The notes below the pieces were generated by a model that did not search any database, was not told where the DNA came from, and worked only from the letters and a program-made list of their open reading frames with translations. A stretch of DNA of 24,919 bases, from the NCBI GenBank assembly GCA_902810755.1, contig CADDYT010000088.1:1-24919 (forward strand). Direction: 5' to 3'. This DNA comes from Chloroflexota bacterium (GTDB lineage: Bacteria > Chloroflexota > Ktedonobacteria > Ktedonobacterales > Ktedonobacteraceae). The translations under genes and the position numbers were made by a program. Each line of letters opens with the position of its first letter. Position 1 is the stretch's first letter. Below, piece by piece: positions 1 to 7,824 of the stretch.

Positions 1-9
1 CCCCGCCCA

Positions 10-30
10 GGCTACCCGCAAGGGATGGCC
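10..30 (+). repeat. Degenerate hairpin repeat unit
   Basis: This is a diverged copy of the dispersed hairpin unit found throughout the window. The left arm is GGCTACCC, the loop GCAAG and the right arm GGATGGCC, with one mismatch and one G-T pair. It is followed by CCAGCGGCGGTCACTTC, which resembles the flank of another degenerate copy at 16111-16132. It lacks the CCTACTATA tail of the intact copies. Confidence 0.6.
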
Positions 31-57
31 CCAGCGGCGGTCACTTCTGGTCACGTC

Positions 58-156
58 CCCCGCCCAGGCCACCCGCCAGGGGTGGCCCTACTCTATACGG
101 CGCACCAGCTAATCCGCGTATAGTAGGGCCACCCCTGGCGGGTGGCCTGGGCGGGG
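58..156. repeat. Inverted pair of hairpin repeat units (REPIN-like), downstream of arcC
   Basis: Two copies of the hairpin unit face each other. Positions 58-92 and 122-156 are exact reverse complements (35 nt), with a 29-nt spacer. Each arm also contains its own small stem, GGCCACCC/GGGTGGCC around loop GCCAG. The element lies 25 bp beyond the carbamate kinase stop codon, so it could stop or stabilise the end of the operon mRNA. That role is inferred from position; no clear T-run follows. Confidence 0.8.
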
Positions 157-180
157 CGGCCTGCGCCCTTTCAGGGCTAC

Positions 181-1125
181 TTAATCGGGTACGATCCAGG
201 TGCCGGTTTCGCCGACGAGGGCTTTGCCGATGGTTTCGGGCATGGTGATGAGCGCGGCCTTGCCGCCGCGTTCAAGATAGTTGATGACGGCCAGCACTTT
301 TGGCCCCATGCTGCCTTTCGCGAACTGGCCTTCAGCATAGTAACGCTTAGCCTCGCTGAGCGTGATACGGTCAAGATCGCGCTGGTCGGGCTTTTTGAAG
401 TTGAGGGCGACCTTCTCCACCGCCGTTGAGATGAGCAACAGGTCGGCCTCAAGCTGGGTGGCGAGCAGGCTGGAGGCGAGGTCTTTGTCGATGACGCCCT
501 CAACGCCGCTCAGGTTGCCCGCCTCGTCGCTGACGACGGGGATGCCGCCGCCGCCAACGGCCACGACGATGAAGCCGTTTTTGATCAGCGTATCGATGGC
601 GGCGCGTTCGATGATCTCCTGCGGCTGCGGCGAGGCTACCACGCGCCGCCAGCCGCGTCCGGCATCCTCGACCATGACCCAGCCCTCTTTCTCCATCTTC
701 TCACGGGCCTCTTCCTCTTTATAGAAAGAGCCAATGGGCTTGCTCGGATTGTGCAAAGCCGGGTCGTTTCTGTCCACCAGCACCTGCGTGACGACTGTCA
801 CGCATTGCCGGGAGATGTCGCGGCGCACAAACTCGTTGTGCAGCGCCTGCTGGATCATGTAGCCAATCGCGCCCTGGGTGTCTGCACCACAGGAATCGAG
901 CGGCACAGGGTGCAGAACTTTGCGCGAATATTCCGCGCGCAGCAGGATGAAGCCGACCTGGGGGCCGTTGCCATGCGTAATCACGACATTCCAGCCCTGC
1001 TCGATCATGTCCGCGATATGCACTGCCGTCTCGCGCACGGCATTGAACTGGTCAGGCACCGTTTTGTGCGCCTCATCCTTGATGAGCGAATTCCCGCCAA
1101 TAGCGACAACTGCTAATTTATTCAT
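181..1125 (-). CDS. arcC: Carbamate kinase
   Basis: This 314-residue protein has the length and motifs of carbamate kinase, which makes ATP from carbamoyl phosphate and ADP. Visible motifs are AIGGNS at the N-terminus, HGNGPQVG at residues 51-58, VASPQPQEI in mid-protein, VGGGGIPV, VIDKD and the C-terminal GSMGPKV. The start is ATG at 1125, preceded by a strong GAGGAGG site. It is the last gene of the minus-strand island, 106 bp after the YgeY-type gene, and a REPIN-like element follows its stop. In E. coli and gut purine-degrading clusters a carbamate kinase (YqeA/ArcC) sits beside ygeY and ygeW and harvests ATP from carbamoyl phosphate. I infer the same job here, although no carbamoyltransferase is visible in the window. 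An arginine-deiminase role is less likely because no arcA or arcB is adjacent. Confidence 0.93.
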   Translation of the reverse strand: MNKLAVVAIGGNSLIKDEAHKTVPDQFNAVRETAVHIADMIEQGWNVVITHGNGPQVGFILLRAEYSRKVLHPVPLDSCGADTQGAIGYMIQQALHNEFVRRDISRQCVTVVTQVLVDRNDPALHNPSKPIGSFYKEEEAREKMEKEGWVMVEDAGRGWRRVVASPQPQEIIERAAIDTLIKNGFIVVAVGGGGIPVVSDEAGNLSGVEGVIDKDLASSLLATQLEADLLLISTAVEKVALNFKKPDQRDLDRITLSEAKRYYAEGQFAKGSMGPKVLAVINYLERGGKAALITMPETIGKALVGETGTWIVPD

Positions 1126-1231
1126 GATTCCTCCTCGAAAACCGGGTGGTTCTGTCCACTATGCCACACCACCCGCGACCCATTTTGCCGATCAATCGGC
1201 ACCTACGGGATTACGGGCCGATCAATCGAAC

Positions 1232-2434
1232 TCACTGTGTCAAAAACAGCGGGAGCATGGCGTAGAAGTCGGCGCACCGGGCAACTTCTTCGGCGGGAAC
1301 CTGGTCGAGGACGCTGTGCGCCCATTTCTCCTCACCGGGTCCGAAGCCAATGGATGGAATGCCAGCCTTGCCCATCCAGTAAGTGCCATTGGTGGAAAAG
1401 ACCCACTTGCCGATTTTTGCGGGCCGCCCATAGCAACTTTCAAAGGTCAGCTTGCCAGCCTGAACATAGGGATGATCTTCCGGCAGCGCCCAGGCGGGGA
1501 AGATTTTCTCGACCGGGAACGTGAAGCCGGTATAGCTTGGCTCCTCATACATGGGAACGACGATCTCAGCAAGGTCGGCGTTGGGCAGGGCGCGCAGTTC
1601 GTTCAGCACCACCTCTTTCGTCTCGGCAGGATGCATGCGGCGATCAAGGTAGATGTAGCAGTCGTCCGGCAGGGCGTTGAGCGAGGGGCCGCTGGCGCGC
1701 AGGTACGTGACGGCGATGGAACCGGGGCCAAGGAACGGGTCGGGACGAGTCTTGAGTTCCTCGTTGAGCCGCTCCACGCCCTGGATGAAGGGAATAGCCT
1801 TGTAGAGAGCGTTATCACCGCGTTCCGGCGCGCTGGCGTGGCAACTGACCCCTTTGAAGGTGACGCTGATTTCGGTGCGCCCGCGATGGCCGCGATAGAT
1901 CTCCATGTTGGTGGGTTCACCAACAACGACAAAATCGGGGCGGATACCCTCATGTTCAACCAGGGCGTTGCCGGAAATGCCATCGCACCACTCTTCCATG
2001 TTGCCAAAGTAGTAGAGCGTCCAGTCTTTCGCCAGGCCAAGCTTTTTGAGGGTTGCCAGGGCATAGATCATGGGTGGCGTCGAACACTTCTCGTCGCCCG
2101 CACCGAGACCATAGATGATGCCGTTCTCAAATTTGCCCTTGAATGGATCCCACTGCCAGGAATCCGGGTCGCCGACTCCCACCGTATCGATGTGGCTGTC
2201 GTAGAGCAGGATGCGCGGGCCATTGCCGACGCGGCCCAGGATGTTGCCCATCGAGTCACGGCGCACTTCGTCAAAGCCGAGTTCGGCCATGCGCGCCCCG
2301 ATGGCGTCGCCAACGGGGCCGATCTGGCTGTCATAACTGGGGATGGCGACGATATCGCGCAAAAACTGGATCATCTCGTCATGGTGCTGCGCCAGTTCTT
2401 GCTGGACAGCGGCCTGCGCTTCACGAATGTTCAT
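1232..2434 (-). CDS. ygeY: YgeY-type M20 family metallohydrolase
   Basis: This 400-residue member of the M20 zinc peptidase/deacylase family resembles YgeY, the hydrolase linked to selenium-dependent molybdenum hydroxylase clusters. Likely metal and catalytic residues are H81 and D83 in LLYDSHIDTV, D114 in GAGDEK, the E147-E148 pair in NMEEWCDG, E173 in VVGEPTN, and a C-terminal His in EEKWAHSV. The frame is open further upstream, but ATG 2434 is chosen because AAAAGGAG lies 8 bp before it and the M20 fold begins there. Family members cleave peptide-like or ureido amide bonds. Within purine-degradation clusters it is thought to act on a ring-opened intermediate; its exact substrate here is unknown. 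It follows ssnA by 37 bp, so the two are probably co-transcribed. Confidence 0.88.
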   Translation of the reverse strand: MNIREAQAAVQQELAQHHDEMIQFLRDIVAIPSYDSQIGPVGDAIGARMAELGFDEVRRDSMGNILGRVGNGPRILLYDSHIDTVGVGDPDSWQWDPFKGKFENGIIYGLGAGDEKCSTPPMIYALATLKKLGLAKDWTLYYFGNMEEWCDGISGNALVEHEGIRPDFVVVGEPTNMEIYRGHRGRTEISVTFKGVSCHASAPERGDNALYKAIPFIQGVERLNEELKTRPDPFLGPGSIAVTYLRASGPSLNALPDDCYIYLDRRMHPAETKEVVLNELRALPNADLAEIVVPMYEEPSYTGFTFPVEKIFPAWALPEDHPYVQAGKLTFESCYGRPAKIGKWVFSTNGTYWMGKAGIPSIGFGPGEEKWAHSVLDQVPAEEVARCADFYAMLPLFLTQ

Positions 2435-2471
2435 AATAATGCTCCTTTTCAAGCGAAACAAAAACAACAAA

Positions 2472-3842
2472 TTATAAACGTTTCCAGAGAGCCTGTGAAA
2501 GTTCTCGTGTGCGGGCGTGGATGCGCGCCTCGTCGAGCGTGAGCAACTGGCGGTTGCGCATGAGCCAGCGGCCCGCGACCATCGTCGAGTTGACGTGGTG
2601 GGCATCCATGCCGAAAATCAGGTGCCAGGGAAAGTTACTGCTGTTGAGCGGCGTTGGCGGCAGGTAGTCGAGCAGGACAAGATCGGCAGTCGCGCCGACG
2701 CTCAGTTCGCCCACGCGCGGGAAGTCCGGGCTGAACGGGCCGAAGACGGCGGCCATAATGGTCGCGTTCTGCTCAAAGGCCAGCTTCAGCACGAGATCGG
2801 CGGGCATGACGCGCGGGTCTGTGAGCGCGAATTTGTGCAGCAGGTAAGCTGCCTTCATCTCCTGCATCATGTTCATGCTGAAGCCGTCGTTGCCGAGGCC
2901 CACGTTGATGCCTGCCGCCACCATCTCCTCGATAGGAGCGCGCCCGACAGCGTTGTTCATGTTGGAACGCGGGTTATGCACGCTGTTTGTGCGCGTCCCG
3001 GCCAGTCGCCCGATCTCGCCACTATCGAGATGGACGCAATGGGCGGCGATGCTGCGCGGCCCCAGGATATTCGTCGCTTGCAGGCGTTCGGCCACGCGCA
3101 CGCCATAGCGGTCAAGGCTATCAGTCTCGTCAAAGTTATCTTCGGCGACATGGACGTGGAAGCCAACGCCGAGATCAGCGCCGTCGGCGGCGCAGCGTTC
3201 AAGCGTGGCCGGGCTGAGCGTGAAGGAAGCGTGCAAGCCATAGCTGGCTGCCAGCAACCCTCTTTCAGCAATGGAGCGGCGCTCGTGACGCAGGGAGCGA
3301 ATGAAACGTTCGTTTTCACGAATGCCTGCATCGATGACCGCCGGGCCGTCGCGGTCAGAGACCTCGTAGGCAAGGCAGGCGCGGATACCGGCCTGCTCCA
3401 CGGCGTCGGCAATGACATCCAGACTGCCATCAACGGCGTTGGGACTGGCGTGGTGATCGACGACGCCGGTGGTGCCGCAACGGATGGCATCAACAAGGAA
3501 CATTTCGGCGCTGGCGCGGCAATCTTCGAGCGTGAGCAGCTTATCCAGTCGCCACCACAGGCTGTTGAGAATTTCAAGAAAGTTGCGCGGGGCCGGGCCG
3601 GATGCTGGCATGCCGCGAGCGAACGCGCCATAGAAATGGGTGTGCGTGCAGAGGAAGCCGGGCATAATCAGCCCACCGGCGGCATCGACATACTCGGCCT
3701 GCGGATACTGCTGGCGGAGTGCCGCCCCGACATCGATGGCAGCAATGCGCTCGCCGCGCACCAGCACCGCCCCCTGCTCGATAATGCGGTTGTCCGCGCC
3801 CAGCGTCACCACCGTTCCGTTGCCAATCAAGATATCCTGCAT
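2472..3842 (-). CDS. ssnA: SsnA-like amidohydrolase (putative aminohydrolase/chlorohydrolase family)
   Basis: This 456-residue metal-dependent amidohydrolase has a TIM-barrel fold with the N-terminal small beta domain typical of the class. Metal-site motifs are in the usual order: HTHFYG (H67, H69), HVHVAED, HCVHLD and GLGNDGFS. The sequence reads as the SsnA branch, which occurs next to ygeY, ygfK and molybdenum hydroxylases, rather than guanine deaminase. Family members remove amino groups from, or open, nitrogen heterocycles. In gut purine-degradation clusters ssnA is one of the conserved genes. ATG 3842 is preceded by GGGAGG. It lies 37 bp before the YgeY-type gene and 162 bp after the threonine-synthase-like gene, with one hairpin repeat unit in that gap. 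The substrate is not determinable from the sequence. Confidence 0.87.
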   Translation of the reverse strand: MQDILIGNGTVVTLGADNRIIEQGAVLVRGERIAAIDVGAALRQQYPQAEYVDAAGGLIMPGFLCTHTHFYGAFARGMPASGPAPRNFLEILNSLWWRLDKLLTLEDCRASAEMFLVDAIRCGTTGVVDHHASPNAVDGSLDVIADAVEQAGIRACLAYEVSDRDGPAVIDAGIRENERFIRSLRHERRSIAERGLLAASYGLHASFTLSPATLERCAADGADLGVGFHVHVAEDNFDETDSLDRYGVRVAERLQATNILGPRSIAAHCVHLDSGEIGRLAGTRTNSVHNPRSNMNNAVGRAPIEEMVAAGINVGLGNDGFSMNMMQEMKAAYLLHKFALTDPRVMPADLVLKLAFEQNATIMAAVFGPFSPDFPRVGELSVGATADLVLLDYLPPTPLNSSNFPWHLIFGMDAHHVNSTMVAGRWLMRNRQLLTLDEARIHARTRELSQALWKRL

Positions 3843-3911
3843 GATCTTAACCTCCCTGCCCTATGCCACCCGCAGACGTCGCCACTCTGCCCTTGACAAC
3901 CTGCCCGCTCC

Positions 3912-3942
3912 CAGGCCACCCGCAAGGGGTGGCCCTACTATA
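3912..3942 (+). repeat. Single hairpin repeat unit
   Basis: An intact single copy of the dispersed unit: GGCCACCC, loop GCAAG, GGGTGGCC, then CCTACTATA. It is followed by a second small stem, GCGCGC/GCGCGC, at 3956-3972. It lies between the threonine-synthase-like gene and ssnA, so it would be carried in the operon mRNA. Units 5382-5412 and (inverted) 5476-5506 have the identical core. Confidence 0.8.
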
Positions 3943-4004
3943 CGCGGCATCGACGGCGCGCTCGTGGCGCGCCGGGATTGTGCCTGCTTTGTGTCTGCGA
4001 GGAA

Positions 4005-5255
4005 TCATCTGCTACTTTCCTTTACTGTACGGTCTACCATTTCCATCCCTTTAGAGCCTATGGCTATAGGAATGATAGCTCCGGCGGCGCTGGCAACGGC
4101 GTCGATGCTTTTGAGGCCGCTGCCGGTGATGAGCAGGACGACGCGCTCGTCTGTGGAGAGCCTGCCTTCGTCGAGCAGGCGGAGAAGGCCGGCGTAGGCT
4201 GCCGCGCCGGATGGTTCGGCGAAGACGCCGGTACGCATAGCAAGGGCTTTTTCGGCGGCGAGAATCTGCTCATCGGTGACGGTGAGGCCGAAGCCGTTGC
4301 TGGCGCGGATGTCTCGCACAGCCATCGCGCCGTTGCGCGGCAGGCCGACGGAGATGCCATCGGCAACCGTAGAAGCTTCGCAGGCGCGCACGACGCCGTC
4401 GCCCTCAAGGGCGCGCACGATGGCGGGCGAGCCTGCGGCCTGCACTGCGATGAGGCGCGGCATGCGGTCGATCATGCCCAGGCGGTAGAGGTCTTCAAAG
4501 CCGCGATAGACGCCGCTGATGATGCAGCCGTCGCCGGTGGGAACGATCACGCTGTCCGGCGTCTGCCAATCGAGTTGCTCGGCAATTTCCAGGCTGACCG
4601 TCTTCTTGCCTTCCACCAGATAGGGGTTGTAGCCCGTGTTGCGGTTGTACCAGCCGAAGGCATTGCAGGCTTCGATGCAGAGATCAAAAGCGTCGTCGTA
4701 GCTGCCCTGCACGGCAAAGACGGTCGCCCCGCACATGAGCAACTGGATGATTTTGGCGCGCGGCGCGTTGTGCGGGACGAAAATATAGCAGGGCAGACCC
4801 ACAGACGCTGCCTGCACGGCCAGCGATGAGGCGGCGTTGCCGGTCGAGGCGCAGGCTACCGTTCTCCCCTCTGCCAGCAGCACGGCGATCATGCTGGCGC
4901 GGTCTTTGAGCGAGGCGCTGGGGTTGCGCGTGTCGTCCTTGAGCCAGAGATCAGGCATGCCCAGTTCGTCGCGCAGCCGCTGCACAGGATACAACGGCGT
5001 GCCACCAATTGAAAGCGGTGGACGCACATTATGGCTATAAGAAATCGGCAGCAGCGCGCGGTAGCGCCAGGCCGTGAAGTCGCGGTCTGCCGCCAGTTGG
5101 GCGCGGCTGATGCGCGGCGCGATCTGCTCGTAGTCGTAATGGACATCCAGCACGCCCAGCGGCCCGCAGCCGGGGCAGGTATAGGCGACTTCTGCCGGGT
5201 CATAGCTGGCCCCGCACAGGACGCATTGTAAATGAGATATATGGCTGGCTGGCAT
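4005..5255 (-). CDS. Threonine-synthase-like PLP enzyme (fold type II) with N-terminal zinc ribbon
   Basis: This 416-residue protein reads as threonine synthase by family. It has an N-terminal zinc ribbon (C11-x2-C14 and C27-x2-C30). The Schiff-base lysine K117 is in SASLKDRAS, the phosphate/substrate loop is STGNAASSLA, the glycine-rich cofactor loop is PTGDGC, and the C-terminal loop is TGSGLKSI. Threonine synthase converts O-phosphohomoserine to threonine, and relatives are amino-acid ammonia-lyases. Its setting is a purine-catabolism operon with no homoserine-pathway neighbours, which suggests a catabolic elimination such as on a diaminopropionate-like or serine-like intermediate; this is inference. 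It lacks the lysine-loop sequence I associate with YgeX, so it is not a simple YgeX orthologue. ATG 5255 has only a weak GGAAG site. A real housekeeping threonine synthase remains possible. Confidence 0.8.
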   Translation of the reverse strand: MPASHISHLQCVLCGASYDPAEVAYTCPGCGPLGVLDVHYDYEQIAPRISRAQLAADRDFTAWRYRALLPISYSHNVRPPLSIGGTPLYPVQRLRDELGMPDLWLKDDTRNPSASLKDRASMIAVLLAEGRTVACASTGNAASSLAVQAASVGLPCYIFVPHNAPRAKIIQLLMCGATVFAVQGSYDDAFDLCIEACNAFGWYNRNTGYNPYLVEGKKTVSLEIAEQLDWQTPDSVIVPTGDGCIISGVYRGFEDLYRLGMIDRMPRLIAVQAAGSPAIVRALEGDGVVRACEASTVADGISVGLPRNGAMAVRDIRASNGFGLTVTDEQILAAEKALAMRTGVFAEPSGAAAYAGLLRLLDEGRLSTDERVVLLITGSGLKSIDAVASAAGAIIPIAIGSKGMEMVDRTVKESSR

Positions 5256-5308
5256 ATTGCACTTCCAATGTTAGCTGCTCTACCACTCTGCCGTCCTACC
5301 CCGGCCCC

Positions 5309-5381
5309 CAGGTTCCCGGTTCCCGGTTCCCAGGTTCCAGGTTCCAGGTTCCAGGTTCCAGGGTTCCAGGTTCCAGGTTCC
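5309..5381. repeat. Tandem heptamer repeat (GGTTCCA)n
   Basis: About ten copies of a 7-bp unit run head to tail. Early units read GGTTCCC and later ones GGTTCCA, with one unit enlarged by an extra G. The array abuts a REPIN-like element at 5382 and fills part of the 310-bp gap between two operon genes. It is a simple satellite likely to vary in copy number. I see no gene, and no promoter I would trust, in 5256-5565. Confidence 0.85.
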
Positions 5382-5506
5382 CAGGCCACCCGCAAGGGGT
5401 GGCCCTACTATATACGGCACCGCCATTACTCCGCCGCGTTGTAGCTCGCTCACATGGCGGGCGAGCCGGTTCGCGTATAGTAGGGCCACCCCTTGCGGGT
5501 GGCCTG
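5382..5506. repeat. Inverted pair of hairpin repeat units (REPIN-like)
   Basis: Arms 5382-5412 and 5476-5506 are exact reverse complements (31 nt) around a 63-nt spacer. Each arm contains its own GGCCACCC/GGGTGGCC hairpin and the CCTACTATA tail points inward. The element sits inside the purine operon, between the threonine-synthase-like start (5255) and the cysteine-synthase-like stop (5566). It could protect, terminate or process the operon mRNA there; that role is inferred from position. Confidence 0.85.
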
Positions 5507-5565
5507 CGACGGCGGGGCCGACGCGCCGCTGGCCTGGCAGGCAGCGTGGTAGAAGGCAGCATACT

Positions 5566-6603
5566 TTAGCGAATAACTTCTAATTTGACGCGCGCCAGTT
5601 TAGCTCTGTCCTCGTCGCTGATGGGATGCTCGCGGTCGGGAACCTCAAGCTCGCTTTCGACGCCACACAGTTCGGTAGAGAAGTAGCGCAGACCGTTGTC
5701 GTTGATGGTAGTGACGATCATGCCAATGTCGGGATAGCGGCGGGCAACCTTGAGGGCTGCCGCCACGTTGCAGCCGGACGAGATGCCGCAGAAAATGCCT
5801 TCCTCGCGGGCAAGGCGGCGCGCCATCTCCAGCGCCTCGTCCGAGGTGGTGGTGACAACGCCATCCAGGTATTCGACGTGCAGCACTTCGGGGATGAAGC
5901 CGTCGCCGATGCCTTCGATCTTGTGCGCGCCCCACGAGCCGCCGGAGAGGATATCGCATTCGGCTGGCTCAACGGCAAAGACTTTGATATCGGGGTTCCG
6001 CTCTTTGAGATATTTCGCGCTGCCGGTGATGGTGCCGCCGGTTCCCTGCGAGAGGACAAGCGCGCCAATCTTGCCTTCCGTCTGCTCCCAGATCTCCGGG
6101 CCGGTGGTGCGGTAATGGGCCTCGATATTATCGGCATTGACAAACTGACCGACCTCCCAGTATTTGCCGGGCGCGGCCGCTTTCAGTTCTTTGACCTTCT
6201 CGATCACCAGGTCAACATCGCTCTCCGCGCCGGGGGTCAATACGAGTTCGGCCCCGTAGGCGCGAATGGTCTTTTTGCGTTCATCGCTCATCCCCTCCGG
6301 CATGACAATGACAACGGGATAGCCCTTTGCCGCGCCGACGCAGGACGTGGCGATACCGGTGTTGCCGGTGGTGCCTTCGATGATAGTCATGCCGGGGCGC
6401 AGCTCGCCGCGCCGCTCGGCCTCTGAAACCAGGAAGGGCAGGATGCGATCTTTGACGCTGCCACTGGGGTTAAAATACTCGATTTTAGCGACAATTTCGG
6501 GCTTGACACCGCCGACAACACGATGCAGCCGCACCATCGGCGTCATGGCAGCCGCGTCAAGGATGCTATCAACAATGCGCGCGCGTCGGTTCCAGTCGAC
6601 CAT
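5566..6603 (-). CDS. Cysteine-synthase-like PLP enzyme (fold type II, CysK family)
   Basis: This 345-residue protein belongs to the cysteine synthase/cystathionine beta-synthase family. The Schiff-base lysine is K51 in NPSGSVKDR, the PLP phosphate loop is GTGGTITG, and IEGIGDGFIP and a C-terminal RYFSTEL complete the pattern. The substrate-binding loop reads EGTTGNTGIA (residues 76-85), whereas canonical O-acetylserine sulfhydrylases usually have PTSGNTG. AGGAGG lies 7 bp before ATG 6603. CysK normally joins O-acetylserine and sulfide. Its place in a purine-catabolic operon, beside a second PLP enzyme, suggests a beta-elimination or replacement on a catabolic intermediate such as diaminopropionate or a ureido amino acid. 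That is inference, and ordinary cysteine synthesis is the alternative. A 157-bp gap separates it from the upstream FMN oxidase gene. Confidence 0.85.
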   Translation of the reverse strand: MVDWNRRARIVDSILDAAAMTPMVRLHRVVGGVKPEIVAKIEYFNPSGSVKDRILPFLVSEAERRGELRPGMTIIEGTTGNTGIATSCVGAAKGYPVVIVMPEGMSDERKKTIRAYGAELVLTPGAESDVDLVIEKVKELKAAAPGKYWEVGQFVNADNIEAHYRTTGPEIWEQTEGKIGALVLSQGTGGTITGSAKYLKERNPDIKVFAVEPAECDILSGGSWGAHKIEGIGDGFIPEVLHVEYLDGVVTTTSDEALEMARRLAREEGIFCGISSGCNVAAALKVARRYPDIGMIVTTINDNGLRYFSTELCGVESELEVPDREHPISDEDRAKLARVKLEVIR

Positions 6604-6658
6604 AAGAAAAACCTCCTCAGTTTAGAGGCGCAACGATAAATTTTTCCCATCAAAACCA

Positions 6659-6697
6659 GGAATGGGTCTGCCCCTGTCCCTACAGAACCCCCATTCC
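6659..6697 (-). terminator. Possible weak terminator or attenuator hairpin
   Basis: GGAATGGG (6659-6666) and CCCATTCC (6690-6697) form an 8-bp stem with a long loop, in the 157-bp gap between the FMN oxidase stop and the cysteine-synthase-like start. On the minus strand it is followed by TGGTTTTG, a poor T-tract. It may lower read-through into the distal half of the operon. Confidence 0.3.
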
Positions 6698-6760
6698 CGA
6701 TTTTGTTTGTCAACGTTTATCATCACGCCCGATAAGACAGGCTAATACTATAATTCCAAA

Positions 6761-7810
6761 CTACATGATTTTCACCAGCGAACGGTCAATGCTGGCGATG
6801 GTGGGGCGACCGGAGAGAACCATCGCCAGTTCGAGTTCGCTGCGTAAGATTTCGAGTATGTGGGACACGCCAGCTTCACCGTTGACGGCAAGGCCCCAGA
6901 GGATGGGACGCCCGACAAGAACGGCCCGCGCGCCCAGCGCCAGAGCCTTGAGAACGTCGGTGCCGCGCCGGATGCCGCCATCCATGTAGACCTCGCAGCG
7001 CCCGCTGACGGCCTCTACCACCTCCGGCAGGGCCTCGATGCCTGCCAGCGCGCCGTCGAGCTGGCGGCCGCCGTGATTGGAAACAACGATGCCGTCTACG
7101 CCGTGTTCGATCGCCAGCAGGGCATCTTCGGCGGTGAGGATGCCTTTGAGCAGGATAGGCAGCGAGGTGATCGAACGCAGCCAGGCAAGCGTGTCCCAGG
7201 TCAGCGGGATTCTGGTGCGACTTCCGATCTTCTGCTCACTGACGAAATTGCCTTCAAAGCTGATGACGAAGCCGCTGCGCTTGTCGCGCTCGCGGTTACC
7301 CAGGCGCGGCAGGTCTACCGTCAGCACAATGGCTTTGTACCCGGCGGCCTCGGCACGCCGCACCAGCCGCTCGCCCACGTCCAGCGTGGGGAATATATAG
7401 AGCTGGAACCAGAGTGGGCCGCCCACTTCCCTTGCCGCTTCCGCAATCTCCTCAAGGCTGCGCGTGGATGAAGTGCTGGCGATCATGATGGTTCCGGCCT
7501 TAGCGGCGGCGCGGGCAGTGGCACATTCCGCATCGGTATGCGCGAGGCCATGCTGTGCGGTGGGCGCGACCAGAATGGGCATGCTGATCGGCGTGCCAAG
7601 CGCAGTGGTGCTGGTATCGATGGTTGAGACATCAACCAGCACGCGAGGGCGCAGGCGGATACGCTCGAAGGCGGTACGATTGGCCCGCAGGGTTACTTCG
7701 TCGTCGCTGCCGCCCGCATAGAAATCCCAGTGCGCCGCCTGCACTCTGGGACAAGCCAGCTCCTCGTATTCCAGCACATTGATCGGTTGTGGCTGCGATT
7801 GCGCTTCCAC
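6761..7810 (-). CDS. FMN-dependent alpha-hydroxy-acid oxidase/dehydrogenase (glycolate/lactate oxidase family)
   Basis: This 349-residue TIM-barrel flavoprotein follows plant glycolate oxidase almost end to end. It has PRVLVDVSTID, the FMN-site MPILVAPTA, the WFQLY segment (Y138), TVDLPRLG (R169), LLKG (K222), and the catalytic SNHGGRQLDG with H246 and R249. The family oxidises 2-hydroxy acids such as glycolate, lactate or mandelate to 2-oxo acids. Two pocket positions differ: the residue aligned with glycolate oxidase Tyr24 is F30, and the one aligned with Trp108 is a serine, suggesting another substrate. The start is GTG 7810 with GAGGAGAGGAAG upstream, only 14 bp after the molybdenum hydroxylase stop, so it is operonic. 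A role in oxidising glycolate- or lactate-level products of purine or ureide breakdown is inferred. Confidence 0.9.
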   Translation of the reverse strand: MEAQSQPQPINVLEYEELACPRVQAAHWDFYAGGSDDEVTLRANRTAFERIRLRPRVLVDVSTIDTSTTALGTPISMPILVAPTAQHGLAHTDAECATARAAAKAGTIMIASTSSTRSLEEIAEAAREVGGPLWFQLYIFPTLDVGERLVRRAEAAGYKAIVLTVDLPRLGNRERDKRSGFVISFEGNFVSEQKIGSRTRIPLTWDTLAWLRSITSLPILLKGILTAEDALLAIEHGVDGIVVSNHGGRQLDGALAGIEALPEVVEAVSGRCEVYMDGGIRRGTDVLKALALGARAVLVGRPILWGLAVNGEAGVSHILEILRSELELAMVLSGRPTIASIDRSLVKIM

Positions 7811-7824
7811 GATCTTCCTCTCCT

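Noticed and set aside
878..2542. Long plus-strand open frame (about 550 codons) opposite the YgeY and carbamate kinase genes
   Set aside because: It lies antisense to two genes with clear family motifs, has no recognisable domain, and arises from high third-position GC. Similar antisense frames at 2517-3896, 8350-9315 and 9418-10272 were rejected for the same reason.
5309..5381. Heptamer array considered as a coding repeat
   Set aside because: It gives short repetitive frames on both strands but no ribosome site or domain, and lies in a gap between two operon genes.
6690..6713. TTGACA on the minus strand (6713-6708) as an internal operon promoter
   Set aside because: At 16-18 bp spacing the sequence is GC-rich (GGGTTC, TGGGGG) with no -10 likeness.
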